A DNA stretch of 35,311 nucleotides from Caryophanales bacterium (lineage in GTDB: Bacteria > Bacillota_I > Bacilli_A > RF39 > UBA660). Shown piece by piece: positions 1 to 8,110 of this stretch. Position numbers and translations under genes: made by a program. The notes beneath the pieces were generated by a model that saw only the letters and a list, made by a program, of their open reading frames with translations, searched no databases and had not been told where the DNA came from. Where the stretch lies: positions 1 through 35,311 of the forward strand of contig JAEEKI010000018.1 in assembly GCA_016282375.1 (NCBI GenBank). Direction: 5' to 3'. The stretch's first letter is position 1. Each line of letters opens with the position of its first letter.

Positions 1-495
1 CGCTCCACTTACCACTGTTGCGGCATAATTTGTATATGTTAAACTTGAAAGGTCTGTTTCACTACTTATACTGTTTGTTCCTTGTGATACATGCGCATTA
101 TTTGCAAGTGTTCCTTGAATAGTAAATTCATTTGATGTTACTCCACTTGTATGTGCTGTATACTTATCAGTACTTGTCCATTCATAGATAATGTCATACG
201 TACATACCATACTATAATCAGTGTTGGCTGTGAAATTAACCGTTAAAGTCGTTGAATTATTGGCCGCTACGGTTCCATTATTGGCTTGCACCATATTCGC
301 TGCCGTTATGTTTAATTGCATTCCTCCACCTAAGGTATCAAATACCATGTTATTTCGCTCTGTAACTGTGTTTGCATTAGCTACGTTTGTGATATTCATA
401 TTTCCCGTTGAAAAGTATGCATAGGTTGCAAACGTAATAATGGTTAATAAAATTACGATTGCTATACTCATTAAAATTATATTATTTCTTTTCAT
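1..495 (-). CDS. Membrane-anchored surface protein, partial (runs off left edge)
   Basis: An open frame of 165 codons starts at an ATG at 495, about 6 nt after a GGAG ribosome-binding site, and runs without a stop to base 1, so the C terminus is missing. Residues 5-30 are a single hydrophobic signal-anchor ending AYFSTG. The rest is polar and rich in Thr, Asn, Ser and Ala with few charges, as in secreted beta-rich surface proteins. The N terminus recalls TasA/camelysin-type or other exported surface proteins ending the signal in 'AYFS', but I cannot assign a family. Its promoter (TTGTAA-17-TATACT) resembles that of the other large surface gene at 17127-18881. Function unknown; that it is a real exported protein is fairly safe. 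Confidence 0.75.
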   Translation of the reverse strand, partial: MKRNNIILMSIAIVILLTIITFATYAYFSTGNMNITNVANANTVTERNNMVFDTLGGGMQLNITAANMVQANNGTVAANNSTTLTVNFTANTDYSMVCTYDIIYEWTSTDKYTAHTSGVTSNEFTIQGTLANNAHVSQGTNSISSETDLSSLTYTNYAATVVSGA

Positions 496-514
496 ATGAA
501 CTCCTACTATAGAA

Positions 515-543
515 AGTATAACTTATTTTAAAGTTATTTACAA
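515..543 (-). promoter_or_regulatory. SigA-type promoter of the left-edge surface gene
   Basis: Reading the minus strand, TTGTAA (543-538) is followed after 17 nt by TATACT (520-515), with the start codon at 495. Confidence 0.55.
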
Positions 544-544
544 T

Positions 545-570
545 TTAAAAAATGTCTTAATAGACATTCC
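545..570 (-). terminator. Intrinsic terminator after the cadherin-like gene
   Basis: A 7-bp hairpin AATGTCT/AGACATT with a 4-nt loop (551-568) is followed on the minus strand by TTTT, just after the stop codon at 571. The stem is AT-rich, so efficiency is uncertain. Confidence 0.45.
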
Positions 571-963
571 TTATTTTTTATGAAAGATGACTGAATATAG
601 AATAACAATAATAACAAAACAAATCGTTATAATTCCAGGAGTTAGTATATCCTCTAGTATGAGATTTTTGGCATTAATCTCTATTTTTGAGGTATTATCC
701 TCTACTTTAGCTACCATTTGTTCTTCTTTTTTATAGACTATTAAGGTATAAGTAACTACCCTTTCATCAAATATTTCAATAAGAACATGGTTTTCTCCTT
801 CGGTTAAATAATCATTTCCATAAATAGTTACAGGTAAGTCTTTATCTACTTTTAAATCCAATTCTAATTGATCAACGTCCTCTACTTCAATGATATAACT
901 ATATAAATCACTGGAAAAATCAGGAGTAAGACGGCCATTTAATACTTTTAGATCTAAGAGCAT
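571..963 (-). CDS. Cadherin-like beta-sandwich protein with C-terminal membrane anchor
   Basis: 130 residues. The first ~80 match the pattern of cadherin-like beta-sandwich domains (Pfam Cadherin-like type): a 'L..NGRLTPDFSSD.YSY' opening and later 'VTYTLIV', typical of one repeat unit. Residues ~104-126 form a strong transmembrane helix followed by HKK. There is no evident N-terminal signal peptide, so the domain's side of the membrane is unclear; a C-tail anchor would leave it cytoplasmic unless another export route is used. The ATG at 963 has an AAAGGA site 5 nt upstream and lies 11 nt after the hemW stop, so it is probably the last gene of the spoIIP-lepA-hemW run. Specific function unknown. 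Confidence 0.65.
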   Translation of the reverse strand: MLLDLKVLNGRLTPDFSSDLYSYIIEVEDVDQLELDLKVDKDLPVTIYGNDYLTEGENHVLIEIFDERVVTYTLIVYKKEEQMVAKVEDNTSKIEINAKNLILEDILTPGIITICFVIIVILYSVIFHKK

Positions 964-974
964 ATAAATCCTTT

Positions 975-2063
975 CTATAATAGTTTTACTAATATTTCAT
1001 TCATAATATATAGTTTGTCCGGATTTATAAAAATATTACCATTTTTAATAATTAATTTTTTTTCTTTTATCAAATTATCTATTGGATATTCTTCTTGTAA
1101 TTGAACATGGTATTTTTCATAAAATTTTTCAAGATTAATACCCTTTATTTTTCTTAAACCAAGCATTATTTCATAATCCATAGTTTCTTTTTGAGATAAA
1201 TGTTCTTCTTCTAAAATGGTTTTACCTTTTAAATAATCATTTAAATTTTGAGTATTAGTGTATCTTACATTATTAAGATAACCACTTGCTCCTAAACCGA
1301 ATCCATAATACTCTTCATTATTCCAATAAACTAGGTTATGCTTAGATTCAAAGCCTTCTCTTGCAAAATTACTTATTTCATAATGAATAAAACCCTTTTT
1401 CTTTAGTGTATTACATATTAATTCATACATTTTAGCATCTAGGTCTTCATCAATAGGTTTGATATTTTGATAACTTAACATTGTATGATTTTCAATCATT
1501 AAACTATAGGTACTAATATGGGATATATCTAATTTAATAAAGTAATCTAAATCTTTTTTTAATACTTCAATACTTTCATTAGGAAGAGCATATATTAAAT
1601 CAATGTTGATATTATTAAGACCTATTTCTTTACATAGTTTTATTTTCTTTTGGGCCTCTTCGAAGGAAGCAGTTCGGTTCATAAATTGTAAATTATCTAA
1701 ATCAAATGATTCAATACCAATACTAAGACGATTTACCCCATTTTTAACCAATACATTAATTAATTTATCATTTATATCGTTTAAGTTACATTCAAAAGTA
1801 AATTCATAATTACTAGCTAACTTAAAAATTTTTAACATTTGAAAAAGATTATTTAATTGCTTTTCATCAAGAGAACTGGGAGTTCCACCTCCGATATAAA
1901 GTGTTTTAATTGTTTCCCATTGATAATGGTCCTCAATTTCTTTTTTTAAAGCAATTAAATAATCATCAACCCATTTAGAGTTATAAATAAATTTACAAAA
2001 ATCACAATAAGAACAGATTTTCTTACAAAAAGGAATATGAATGTAAACAGATTTTTCTTGCAT
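975..2063 (-). CDS. hemW: HemW, radical-SAM heme chaperone (CPO-III-like)
   Basis: 362 residues, normal for HemW. The N-terminal 'YIHIPFCKKICSYCDFCK' carries the radical-SAM CxxxCxxC cluster motif, followed by 'YIGGGTPSSL' and 'LSIGIESF', both typical of the HemN/HemW family. HemW is regarded as a heme-binding chaperone delivering heme to membrane targets rather than the true coproporphyrinogen dehydrogenase; the short N terminus before the cluster fits HemW. It follows lepA with one small gene between, as in Bacillus (lepA-hemW), where hrcA-grpE-dnaK would come next; here the next gene is a cadherin-like protein. The start has a weak AAAGG about 13 nt upstream, inside the end of the preceding gene. 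Confidence 0.93.
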   Translation of the reverse strand: MQEKSVYIHIPFCKKICSYCDFCKFIYNSKWVDDYLIALKKEIEDHYQWETIKTLYIGGGTPSSLDEKQLNNLFQMLKIFKLASNYEFTFECNLNDINDKLINVLVKNGVNRLSIGIESFDLDNLQFMNRTASFEEAQKKIKLCKEIGLNNINIDLIYALPNESIEVLKKDLDYFIKLDISHISTYSLMIENHTMLSYQNIKPIDEDLDAKMYELICNTLKKKGFIHYEISNFAREGFESKHNLVYWNNEEYYGFGLGASGYLNNVRYTNTQNLNDYLKGKTILEEEHLSQKETMDYEIMLGLRKIKGINLEKFYEKYHVQLQEEYPIDNLIKEKKLIIKNGNIFINPDKLYIMNEILVKLL

Positions 2064-2073
2064 AAATATTTAT

Positions 2074-2484
2074 TTACCTTTTAGGAATACTACCTATAAA
2101 TTCCCCATTTTTATCTTTAAGAGATACATTATTTTCAGCAAAATGTTGACCACCCTTTGCTTTCGCAGCCAAAAGGTTTTGTTTTCTTTTTTCTAAGATA
2201 TAACGATATTTATCTTCGCCAATATATGTAAGAAGATTTTCATCAATTAAATAACGACCAATCGAAGAACTAGAAACAACAGGAATGTTACTATATACTT
2301 GATTAGCTTCTCTTAAAATTTGCTCTAATTGGATGTCAGAATAAAGGCCATTAGTTCTTAAGAAAAGTTCTGCGACTATACGCATTTTTCTTTCTTTTCT
2401 TGTTTCTTGATTAAAATCATGGATATTATCCATTTGATTATCGATCAATTGAACAATTTCTAATACTTCTTCATTACTCATCAT
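2074..2484 (-). CDS. Small putative helix-turn-helix protein between lepA and hemW
   Basis: About 136 residues, basic, no membrane segment. Residues ~66-82 ('[17 protein letters not shown]') look like a recognition helix-turn-helix, followed by a helix and a basic '[20 protein letters not shown]' tail. The order HTH, spacer helix, then K/R..N...KGG..A..N faintly recalls SpoIIID-type regulators (HTH followed by 'RGGEAT'), but that match is weak and by eye. It overlaps the 3' end of lepA by 11 nt and has no good ribosome-binding site of its own, so it is probably translated by coupling; GTG at 2487 or ATG at 2481 are alternative starts. Bacillus has no gene here. DNA binding is an inference. 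Confidence 0.6.
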   Translation of the reverse strand: MMSNEEVLEIVQLIDNQMDNIHDFNQETRKERKMRIVAELFLRTNGLYSDIQLEQILREANQVYSNIPVVSSSSIGRYLIDENLLTYIGEDKYRYILEKRKQNLLAAKAKGGQHFAENNVSLKDKNGEFIGSIPKR

Positions 2485-4270
2485 CACTTAATACCGCTAA
2501 GAATGCCTCTTGAGGTACTTCAACAGAACCTACCATCTTCATTCTTTTCTTTCCTTCCTTTTGTTTTTCTAATAGTTTTCTTTTCCGTGAAACATCGCCA
2601 CCATAACACTTTGCCAAAACATTTTTTCGCATCGCTGGAATATTTTCTCTAGCAATAATACTTGAGCCAATACTAGCTTGAATTGGTACTTGAAACATTT
2701 GTCTTGGAATTAATGTTCGAAGTTTATTGGTAATTGCTCTTCCTTTAGAATAAGCAAAATCTTTATGAACAATAACAGAAAGTGCATCAACTGCTTCCCC
2801 ATTTAATAAAATATCCATTTTAACTAAATTACTTTCTTTGTAATCAGAAATCTCATAGTCAAAGGAAGCATATCCTTTCGTCGAACTCTTTAATTTATCA
2901 TAAAAATCATAAACAATTTCTCCAAGGGGAATTTCATAATGAATATTAACTCTTGATTCATCAATATAATCAGTTGTTTTATAAATACCTCTTTTATTTT
3001 GACAAAGAGTCATAATCGGACCAATATACTCACTCGGAGCAATAATATTAGTATAAATATATGGTTCTTCAATTTTACTAATTTTGGCCTTATCTGGCAT
3101 TTTATGGGGAGAATCAATTTCAATTACTTCGCCATTTGTTAAGGTAACTTTATAAACTACCGATGGACTAGTTGCAATAGTATCAAGATTAAATTCTCTT
3201 TCTAGTCTAGTTAGAATAATATCCATATGTAGTAAACCTAAAAAACCAGTTCGAAAGCCAAATCCTAAAGCAACTGATGTTTCTGGTTCGATAGTTAAGG
3301 AAGCATCATTTAATTTTAGTTTTTCTAAAGCCTCTTTTAATTCGTCATAACGATTAGATTCTGTTGGGAATATTCCTGAGAAAACCATTGGTTTCATTTT
3401 TTTATACCCTGCTAAAGGAGTATCTGCTTCATTTCCTTCGACTGTAACAGTATCACCTACAGCTACTTTATCAATTTCTTTAATGGATGCACAAATATAA
3501 CCAACCATCCCGGAAGATAGTTCCTCTAAAGGAACATTATTAATCATATTTACGCCAACTTCAGTTACTTCAAATGTTGAATGCATGGCCATCATTTTAA
3601 TTTTATCTTTAACTTTGATAGTTCCATCAACAATTTTAACAAGTAAAACGACACCTCGATAAGAATCAAAATAACTATCAAAAATAAGGGCTCTTGTCTT
3701 AGCTTTTTTGTTAATAACCGGTGGATTAATTCTTTCAACGACAGCATCAAGCAATTCTTTTACTCCCTCACCTGTCTTACCACTACATAAAATTATTTCT
3801 TCTTCTTTAAAACCTAAAACACTCATTAATTCTTTTTTAACTTTAGGAATATCTGCATTAGGTAAATCAATTTTATTAATAACGGGAATTATTTGTAAGT
3901 CATCTTCCATTGCTAAATATAAATTAGCTAACGTTTGAGCTTCAATACCTTGAGAAGCATCCACAACTAAAATAGCACCTTCACAAGCTGCTAAACTACG
4001 TGATACTTCGTAAGAAAAATCGACATGCCCTGGAGTATCTATTAAATTCAAATTATATGTTTGACCTTGATATTGATAATCTAACTTAACAGCATTTAGC
4101 TTAATCGTTATACCTCTTTCTCTTTCAAGATCCATACTATCCAATATTTGATCTTGCATTTGTCTTTTAGATACAACATTGGTAAGTTCCAAAATTCGAT
4201 CAGCTAGAGTACTTTTTCCATGATCTATATGGGCTATAATTGAAAAATTTCTAATTCGTGATTCATCCAT
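2474..4270 (-). CDS. lepA: LepA / elongation factor 4, ribosome-associated GTPase
   Basis: 598 residues from the chosen start. G1 '[10 protein letters not shown]', G3 'DTPGHVD' and G4 'NKIDLP' are intact, and the C terminus has the LepA-specific '[20 protein letters not shown]' region. EF4 acts on the translating ribosome (back-translocation/biogenesis). The frame can be extended to a TTG at 4285, but ATG at 4270 is better: GGTGAAG sits just upstream and the protein then begins [20 protein letters not shown], the usual LepA N terminus. A TATAAT at 4293-4288 with TTGTTT 17 nt further upstream, inside the end of the upstream gene, could be an internal promoter leaving a leader of only ~10 nt. 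Operon context: spoIIP-yqxA-lepA. Confidence 0.97.
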   Translation of the reverse strand: MDESRIRNFSIIAHIDHGKSTLADRILELTNVVSKRQMQDQILDSMDLERERGITIKLNAVKLDYQYQGQTYNLNLIDTPGHVDFSYEVSRSLAACEGAILVVDASQGIEAQTLANLYLAMEDDLQIIPVINKIDLPNADIPKVKKELMSVLGFKEEEIILCSGKTGEGVKELLDAVVERINPPVINKKAKTRALIFDSYFDSYRGVVLLVKIVDGTIKVKDKIKMMAMHSTFEVTEVGVNMINNVPLEELSSGMVGYICASIKEIDKVAVGDTVTVEGNEADTPLAGYKKMKPMVFSGIFPTESNRYDELKEALEKLKLNDASLTIEPETSVALGFGFRTGFLGLLHMDIILTRLEREFNLDTIATSPSVVYKVTLTNGEVIEIDSPHKMPDKAKISKIEEPYIYTNIIAPSEYIGPIMTLCQNKRGIYKTTDYIDESRVNIHYEIPLGEIVYDFYDKLKSSTKGYASFDYEISDYKESNLVKMDILLNGEAVDALSVIVHKDFAYSKGRAITNKLRTLIPRQMFQVPIQASIGSSIIARENIPAMRKNVLAKCYGGDVSRKRKLLEKQKEGKKRMKMVGSVEVPQEAFLAVLSDDE

Positions 4271-4301
4271 GCTCTTCACCAACAAGTATTATACAATATT
4301 A

Positions 4302-4625
4302 TTAGCCAATAAACAAAGCCTTTAAAAAATGCCAGATATCTTCCATCCGATCATCAACAATAATACCTAATTCTTTTTCCAAATAATTAGCACTTTTGGT
4401 AAGAATATTTGCATAATCTTGTTTTTCTGGTAAATAACTAATGACATCAATAACTTTACCTTCTTCGATGTCTTGTTCAAATTCTAACCTTTTTTGTTCT
4501 GTTAAAGTTGTTCTACTGCGAACTGATTTTTCATAATAACCTGTTTCATTTAAAATAAATAAAACAACATAAATGCCAAAGAAAACAATAAGTATTTTAA
4601 AAAAGGGATGCATTTTATTATTCAT
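4302..4625 (-). CDS. yqxA: YqxA-like small membrane protein between spoIIP and lepA
   Basis: 107 residues: short basic N terminus, one transmembrane helix at ~8-25, a charged middle and a C-terminal amphipathic/hydrophobic helix ('MEDIWHFLKALFIG'). In Bacillus subtilis the order is gpr-spoIIP-yqxA-lepA, and YqxA is a ~110-residue protein with one N-terminal membrane helix; size, topology and position match, although sequence identity is not obvious by eye. The start codon overlaps the spoIIP stop (TAATG), implying translational coupling. Role unknown; the sporulation neighbour suggests an envelope function during sporulation (inference). The symbol is positional. Confidence 0.6.
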   Translation of the reverse strand: MNNKMHPFFKILIVFFGIYVVLFILNETGYYEKSVRSRTTLTEQKRLEFEQDIEEGKVIDVISYLPEKQDYANILTKSANYLEKELGIIVDDRMEDIWHFLKALFIG

Positions 4626-5485
4626 TATATATCTTCCTTTATATAGTTAGCTAAAACCATCGCTAAAACAGCCAAAGAATTATTTACCTCTTCGATGCTA
4701 TTGTATTGACCGCCAACCTCAATTAACATAACATTTTGATCAAAGTCTTGATTATATATCCCATTTACTCCATTTCCTGACTTTCTCATAATACCCCGTG
4801 ATAAACATTCGTTTTGTTCTTTTAACTTATCATTCAAAGTTCTAATGATTATTTCATTTTTTTCATAATTATCATGATCAAGACCTATCACAAATAAAAA
4901 GCGAGCATATTTTTTATCAGTTATCACACATGTCGTAATATCATAATCCGAAGAATCACGATGCAAATCAATATAGTATCTTAATGAAGGATAATTATTT
5001 TTAGCTTGTTCAAGTAATAATCTACTAACTTCATAACTTTGAGAATACTGATAATGATACTTATTAAGTAAGTCAACTATTGAAGTCATCTCCACCACTG
5101 AGGGAATTTGATAGTCATCCAAGTAAGTTTTTAGTAATTGACTAGCAAATAAAACATCATAATCAATATTAAAAGCATTATTATAAGCATACTTTTCACT
5201 TTGATGAGAGTTATAAATATATACAAGAGGATTATTAACATCTTCCATATAATGATAAGAATGATTCTCTATCGACTTAGTTTCTCTTGAAGACTCATAA
5301 TTATTAGTTTGTTTTAAATCAATTTGCATATATAGACTTAATATTTCTTTTAAATATGTCTTTTTTACTTGCCATTTACTTTTACAAAAATAAGCAAAAA
5401 ACAATATAAATAAAACAATTATGATTCCATAGATAAAACGTCTTGTTTGTCTTTGTTTACGACTAATCGACTTAAAATGTCCCAT
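4625..5485 (-). CDS. spoIIP: SpoIIP, sporulation peptidoglycan amidase/endopeptidase
   Basis: 286 residues with a membrane anchor at ~17-35 and an extracytoplasmic SpoIIP domain. Family landmarks: 'NPLVYIYNSHQSEKY' (His94; usually 'hTHnTE'), 'YYIDLHRDSS' (His175-Arg176) and 'VMLIEVGGQYNSIEEV' (Glu256), corresponding to the Zn-binding residues of SpoIIP. SpoIIP works with SpoIID and SpoIIM in septal thinning and engulfment in the mother cell. The protein is shorter than B. subtilis SpoIIP (~400 residues), mainly in the linker between membrane helix and catalytic domain. It is first in a run with yqxA-like and lepA. The Asn/Ser before His94 departs from the usual motif, but the likely ligands are present. 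Confidence 0.92.
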   Translation of the reverse strand: MGHFKSISRKQRQTRRFIYGIIIVLFILFFAYFCKSKWQVKKTYLKEILSLYMQIDLKQTNNYESSRETKSIENHSYHYMEDVNNPLVYIYNSHQSEKYAYNNAFNIDYDVLFASQLLKTYLDDYQIPSVVEMTSIVDLLNKYHYQYSQSYEVSRLLLEQAKNNYPSLRYYIDLHRDSSDYDITTCVITDKKYARFLFVIGLDHDNYEKNEIIIRTLNDKLKEQNECLSRGIMRKSGNGVNGIYNQDFDQNVMLIEVGGQYNSIEEVNNSLAVLAMVLANYIKEDI

Positions 5486-5548
5486 TTATTTTCACCATCA
5501 TGATTATATATTAGAAAGAAAGCAAAAAATGTCAAATTGACTAATATG

Positions 5549-5578
5549 TTTGCATTTTTAATTAACTTATAATATAAT
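5549..5578 (+). promoter_or_regulatory. Putative promoter of the NahK-like kinase gene
   Basis: TTTGCA (5549-5554), 18 nt, TATAAT (5573-5578), then GGAGGG (5591-5596) and ATG at 5603. A second TATAAT overlaps at 5568. The same 117-nt gap must also carry the spoIIP promoter on the other strand; TTGACA is seen there at 5535-5530 without a clear -10. Confidence 0.5.
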
Positions 5579-5602
5579 AAATTTTTATACGGAGGGATAT
5601 GC

Positions 5603-6727
5603 ATGATTGAAGACATTGCTAAACAATTTAATTTTAGGGGTAAACTAGTTAAAGTAATTGAAAATACACAAGGAAATATTAATAAAACATATATCTTAAT
5701 ATATGAAAATGGTAATACTTTAGATAAATATGTTGTTCAAAAAGTTAACTCAACAGTTTTCCAAGAACCATATTTAGTTATGAAGAATATTGAACTTGTT
5801 ACTGATTTCTTACAAAAAAAAATAGACACTACGCATGACAAAGACCATAAAACCTTAAATATCATCAAAACACGTGATGGTGAAAATATGTGTACATATG
5901 TTAATGAAGCCGGAGAAAAAGAATATTACCGTGCATTTAATTACATTGACAATTGTATTTCATATGATAATCTTAAAGATTCTAAGAATCCTGAGAAACT
6001 AGCTTATGAAGTTGGAAAAGCTTTTGGTCATTTCCAAAAATTACTCGTAGATTTTCCTGTTAATATGTTGGGAGAAACAATCAAGGATTTCCATAATACA
6101 CCAAAAAGATTTAATGACTTATTATTAAGTATTGAAAATAAGGTAACTAACCGTGCTTACGGATTATCCGAAGAAATTGTCGGTATTATATCAAGATTAA
6201 AAGAGTGTTCTTATATAAGTGCCTCTTTAGGTAAAACAATACCTCTTCGTGTAACTCATAATGATACGAAGTTAAATAATGTTATGCTTGATGAAAACAC
6301 TGGCGAAGGTAAAGTTGTCATTGACCTTGATACAGTTATGCCAGGTTCTAGTTTATTTGACTTAGGTGATGGTATTCGTTCTGCTTGTAGCGCTTCTTTC
6401 GAAGATGAAACCGATTTAAGTAAAGTTTACTTAGATATGGAACTCGCTAAAGCTTATCTTGAAGGTTACCTTGAAGAAATGTATGAACATCTAACACCAG
6501 ATGAATTAAATAACCTTGTTTTATCTATTAAGGTTCTTACTTATGAATTATCAACGCGTTTCTTAACAGACTATATTAATGGAGACACATACTTTAAAAT
6601 CAAATATGCAGGTCATAATAGAGATCGTTTCTTAAATCAATATGCCTTACTTCAAGATATCGAAAGAAAACAACCTGAACTTGAAGCATTTGTAAGTCAA
6701 AAAGTTAGATCATTAAAAAAACAATAA
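5603..6727 (+). CDS. APH-fold kinase, N-acetylhexosamine 1-kinase (NahK)-like
   Basis: 374 residues, the size of NahK. The catalytic loop reads 'RVTHNDTKLNNVMLD' (HxD...N of aminoglycoside-phosphotransferase-fold kinases), followed by the metal-binding 'VVIDLDTVMPGSSLFDLGDGIRS', which is very close to the NahK signature. The N-terminal 'NTQGNINKTYIL' corresponds to its glycine-rich nucleotide loop. NahK phosphorylates GlcNAc/GalNAc at C1 in the lacto-N-biose/galacto-N-biose salvage route. The usual partners (LNB phosphorylase, GlcNAc-1-P uridylyltransferase) are absent here, so the substrate is inferred from family only; choline or homoserine kinase-like activity is the alternative. The start is set by GGAGGG 6 nt upstream. 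Confidence 0.78.
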   Translation: MIEDIAKQFNFRGKLVKVIENTQGNINKTYILIYENGNTLDKYVVQKVNSTVFQEPYLVMKNIELVTDFLQKKIDTTHDKDHKTLNIIKTRDGENMCTYVNEAGEKEYYRAFNYIDNCISYDNLKDSKNPEKLAYEVGKAFGHFQKLLVDFPVNMLGETIKDFHNTPKRFNDLLLSIENKVTNRAYGLSEEIVGIISRLKECSYISASLGKTIPLRVTHNDTKLNNVMLDENTGEGKVVIDLDTVMPGSSLFDLGDGIRSACSASFEDETDLSKVYLDMELAKAYLEGYLEEMYEHLTPDELNNLVLSIKVLTYELSTRFLTDYINGDTYFKIKYAGHNRDRFLNQYALLQDIERKQPELEAFVSQKVRSLKKQ

Positions 6728-6751
6728 TCATTTAACTAAATAATATAAAAC

Positions 6752-6780
6752 TTGCTTATTATAAAAACATTTGATAAAAT
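6752..6780 (+). promoter_or_regulatory. Extended -10 promoter of rpsT
   Basis: TTGCTT (6752-6757), 17 nt, TAAAAT (6775-6780), preceded by TGA to give the extended -10 TGnTAAAAT. The rpsT start is at 6811. Confidence 0.5.
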
Positions 6781-6810
6781 AATAAAGTATTTAGAAAGAA
6801 GGGAGATTCT

Positions 6811-7074
6811 ATGCCAAATATTAAAAGTTCTAAAAAAGCTGTAAAAGTAATTGCTAAAAAAACTTTAAATAATCATGAACCAAAAGCTAGAGTTAAAAAT
6901 CTTATTAAGAATATTGATAAAGCTTTAAAAGAATCTGATTTAGAAAAAGCCAATACATTATTCAAAGAATTCCAAAAGGCTACTGATGATGCTGTAAGTA
7001 AAGGGCTTATTAAGAAGAATACTTCTGATAGAGAAAAATCAAGATTAGCACAAAAAATAAAAAATGCCAAGTAG
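6811..7074 (+). CDS. rpsT: Small ribosomal subunit protein bS20
   Basis: 87 residues, the typical bS20 length: 'MPNIKSSKKAVK' N terminus, lysine-rich helices, and 'SKGLIKKNTSDREKSRLAQKI' near the C terminus, all characteristic. It binds 16S rRNA early in 30S assembly. AAGGGAG lies 6 nt before the ATG. In Bacillus rpsT lies next to gpr-spoIIP-yqxA-lepA; here it is on the opposite strand near spoIIP, so the neighbourhood is kept but rearranged. It has its own promoter and a strong terminator whose stem contains the stop codon. Confidence 0.97.
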   Translation: MPNIKSSKKAVKVIAKKTLNNHEPKARVKNLIKNIDKALKESDLEKANTLFKEFQKATDDAVSKGLIKKNTSDREKSRLAQKIKNAK

Positions 7075-7096
7075 TTTATTTAAACTACTTTTTTTA
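7070..7096 (+). terminator. rpsT intrinsic terminator
   Basis: Perfect inverted repeat AGTAGTTTA/TAAACTACT (7070-7089) followed by a T7 run. The TAG stop of rpsT lies inside the left arm. Confidence 0.85.
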
Positions 7097-7133
7097 TGCA
7101 ATAATTGATATAATTACTTTAGGTGAATATTAA

Positions 7134-8093
7134 ATGAAACGACTATTAGTTCTTATCATATGCGGCTTAGCAATCTTTTATGTTACTAAAAATAGCCATA
7201 AATATAGTGATTTTTTAGCTAATAAGATTACGGACACCAACCAGTTAGTTATTAACGATAGCAACGAATATATTAAAAATGACGATTTCTTATATGTAGA
7301 TATTAGTAAAGATTATATTCCCTATTCTTATAAAGATTTACAAAATATTGTTTATACTATTATTAATAACGGTTGGGATACATTTACTTTCTACTGTCCT
7401 AGTGAATATGTAAGTTGTTTAGATGATGTAGAAAAACTTAGTACTGATGAAATAACTCTTACTCATATTAACAACTACGTTCATCCTTTTAATAGTTTTA
7501 CAATGTTAAGAACCTCGATGCTTGGTTCTGAAATTACGGTCAATGTCATTCATGTTTATAACCAAGAACAAATTGATGCAATTAACTTAGAAATAGACCG
7601 TATTATGAATTTAATAATTAAAGATTCCGATTCAACTTACGACAAAATTAAAACCATGCATGATTATATTATTAATAATACTAGGTATGATCAAACCGAA
7701 CGTGAATGGCGAACAACTGCCTCTTCGATTGCCTATGGTGCCTTATTTGATCATCTAGCTACCTGTAATGGTTATACAGATACGATGGCAATCTTTTTAA
7801 ACAAAATTGGGGTTATAAATTATAAAATAGCCACGACAGCCAATGATTTACAAAATTCAGCAACAGGACATATTTGGAATGCTGTTTACTATAATAATGA
7901 ATGGTTACACATGGATCTAACATGGGATGATCCAGTCACTACCACTGGCGAAGATATGCTCCATCACAAATACTTTTTAGTAACTACCGAAGAATTACAA
8001 AGAGTTGATGCCGGTGAAGTAAATATCGAAGAACATAATTTTAATCCGAAATACTATCTTGAATTCAATGAAAAAAGCCAAAAACTATCATAA
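7134..8093 (+). CDS. Exported transglutaminase-like (papain-fold) protein
   Basis: 319 residues. An N-terminal hydrophobic segment (1-17) is a signal or anchor. The C-terminal half is a transglutaminase-core domain with the complete triad: Cys211 in 'HLATCNGYTDTMAIF', His246 in 'TGHIWNAVYY' and Asp261 in 'HMDLTWDDP'. 'TYDKIKTMHDYIINNTRYD' before the Cys is the usual lead-in of this family. Such proteins in Firmicutes are extracytoplasmic and of mostly unknown substrate; crosslinking or peptidase activity on the cell wall is plausible. AGGTGA precedes the ATG. Another transglutaminase-like protein lies at 33386-34252. The gene overlaps miaA tail to tail by 6 nt, with both stops inside a shared terminator. 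Confidence 0.85.
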   Translation: MKRLLVLIICGLAIFYVTKNSHKYSDFLANKITDTNQLVINDSNEYIKNDDFLYVDISKDYIPYSYKDLQNIVYTIINNGWDTFTFYCPSEYVSCLDDVEKLSTDEITLTHINNYVHPFNSFTMLRTSMLGSEITVNVIHVYNQEQIDAINLEIDRIMNLIIKDSDSTYDKIKTMHDYIINNTRYDQTEREWRTTASSIAYGALFDHLATCNGYTDTMAIFLNKIGVINYKIATTANDLQNSATGHIWNAVYYNNEWLHMDLTWDDPVTTTGEDMLHHKYFLVTTEELQRVDAGEVNIEEHNFNPKYYLEFNEKSQKLS

Positions 8094-8110
8094 GTTTGGC
8101 TTTTTATTTT
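8071..8110. terminator. Bidirectional terminator between transglutaminase gene and miaA
   Basis: 11-bp stem AAAAAGCCAAA/TTTGGCTTTTT (8072-8082 with 8095-8105) and a 12-nt loop holding both stop codons; A/T tracts flank it on both sides, so it can serve both converging genes. Confidence 0.85.

Noticed and set aside
221-424. Open frame on the plus strand (67 codons)
   Set aside because: It is antisense to the left-edge surface protein, which has a signal-anchor, a ribosome-binding site and a promoter; no ribosome-binding site precedes this frame.
5419-5616. Minus-strand frame overlapping the spoIIP start and the intergenic region
   Set aside because: It overlaps the 5' end of spoIIP in another frame and covers both promoters and ribosome-binding sites; no family features.
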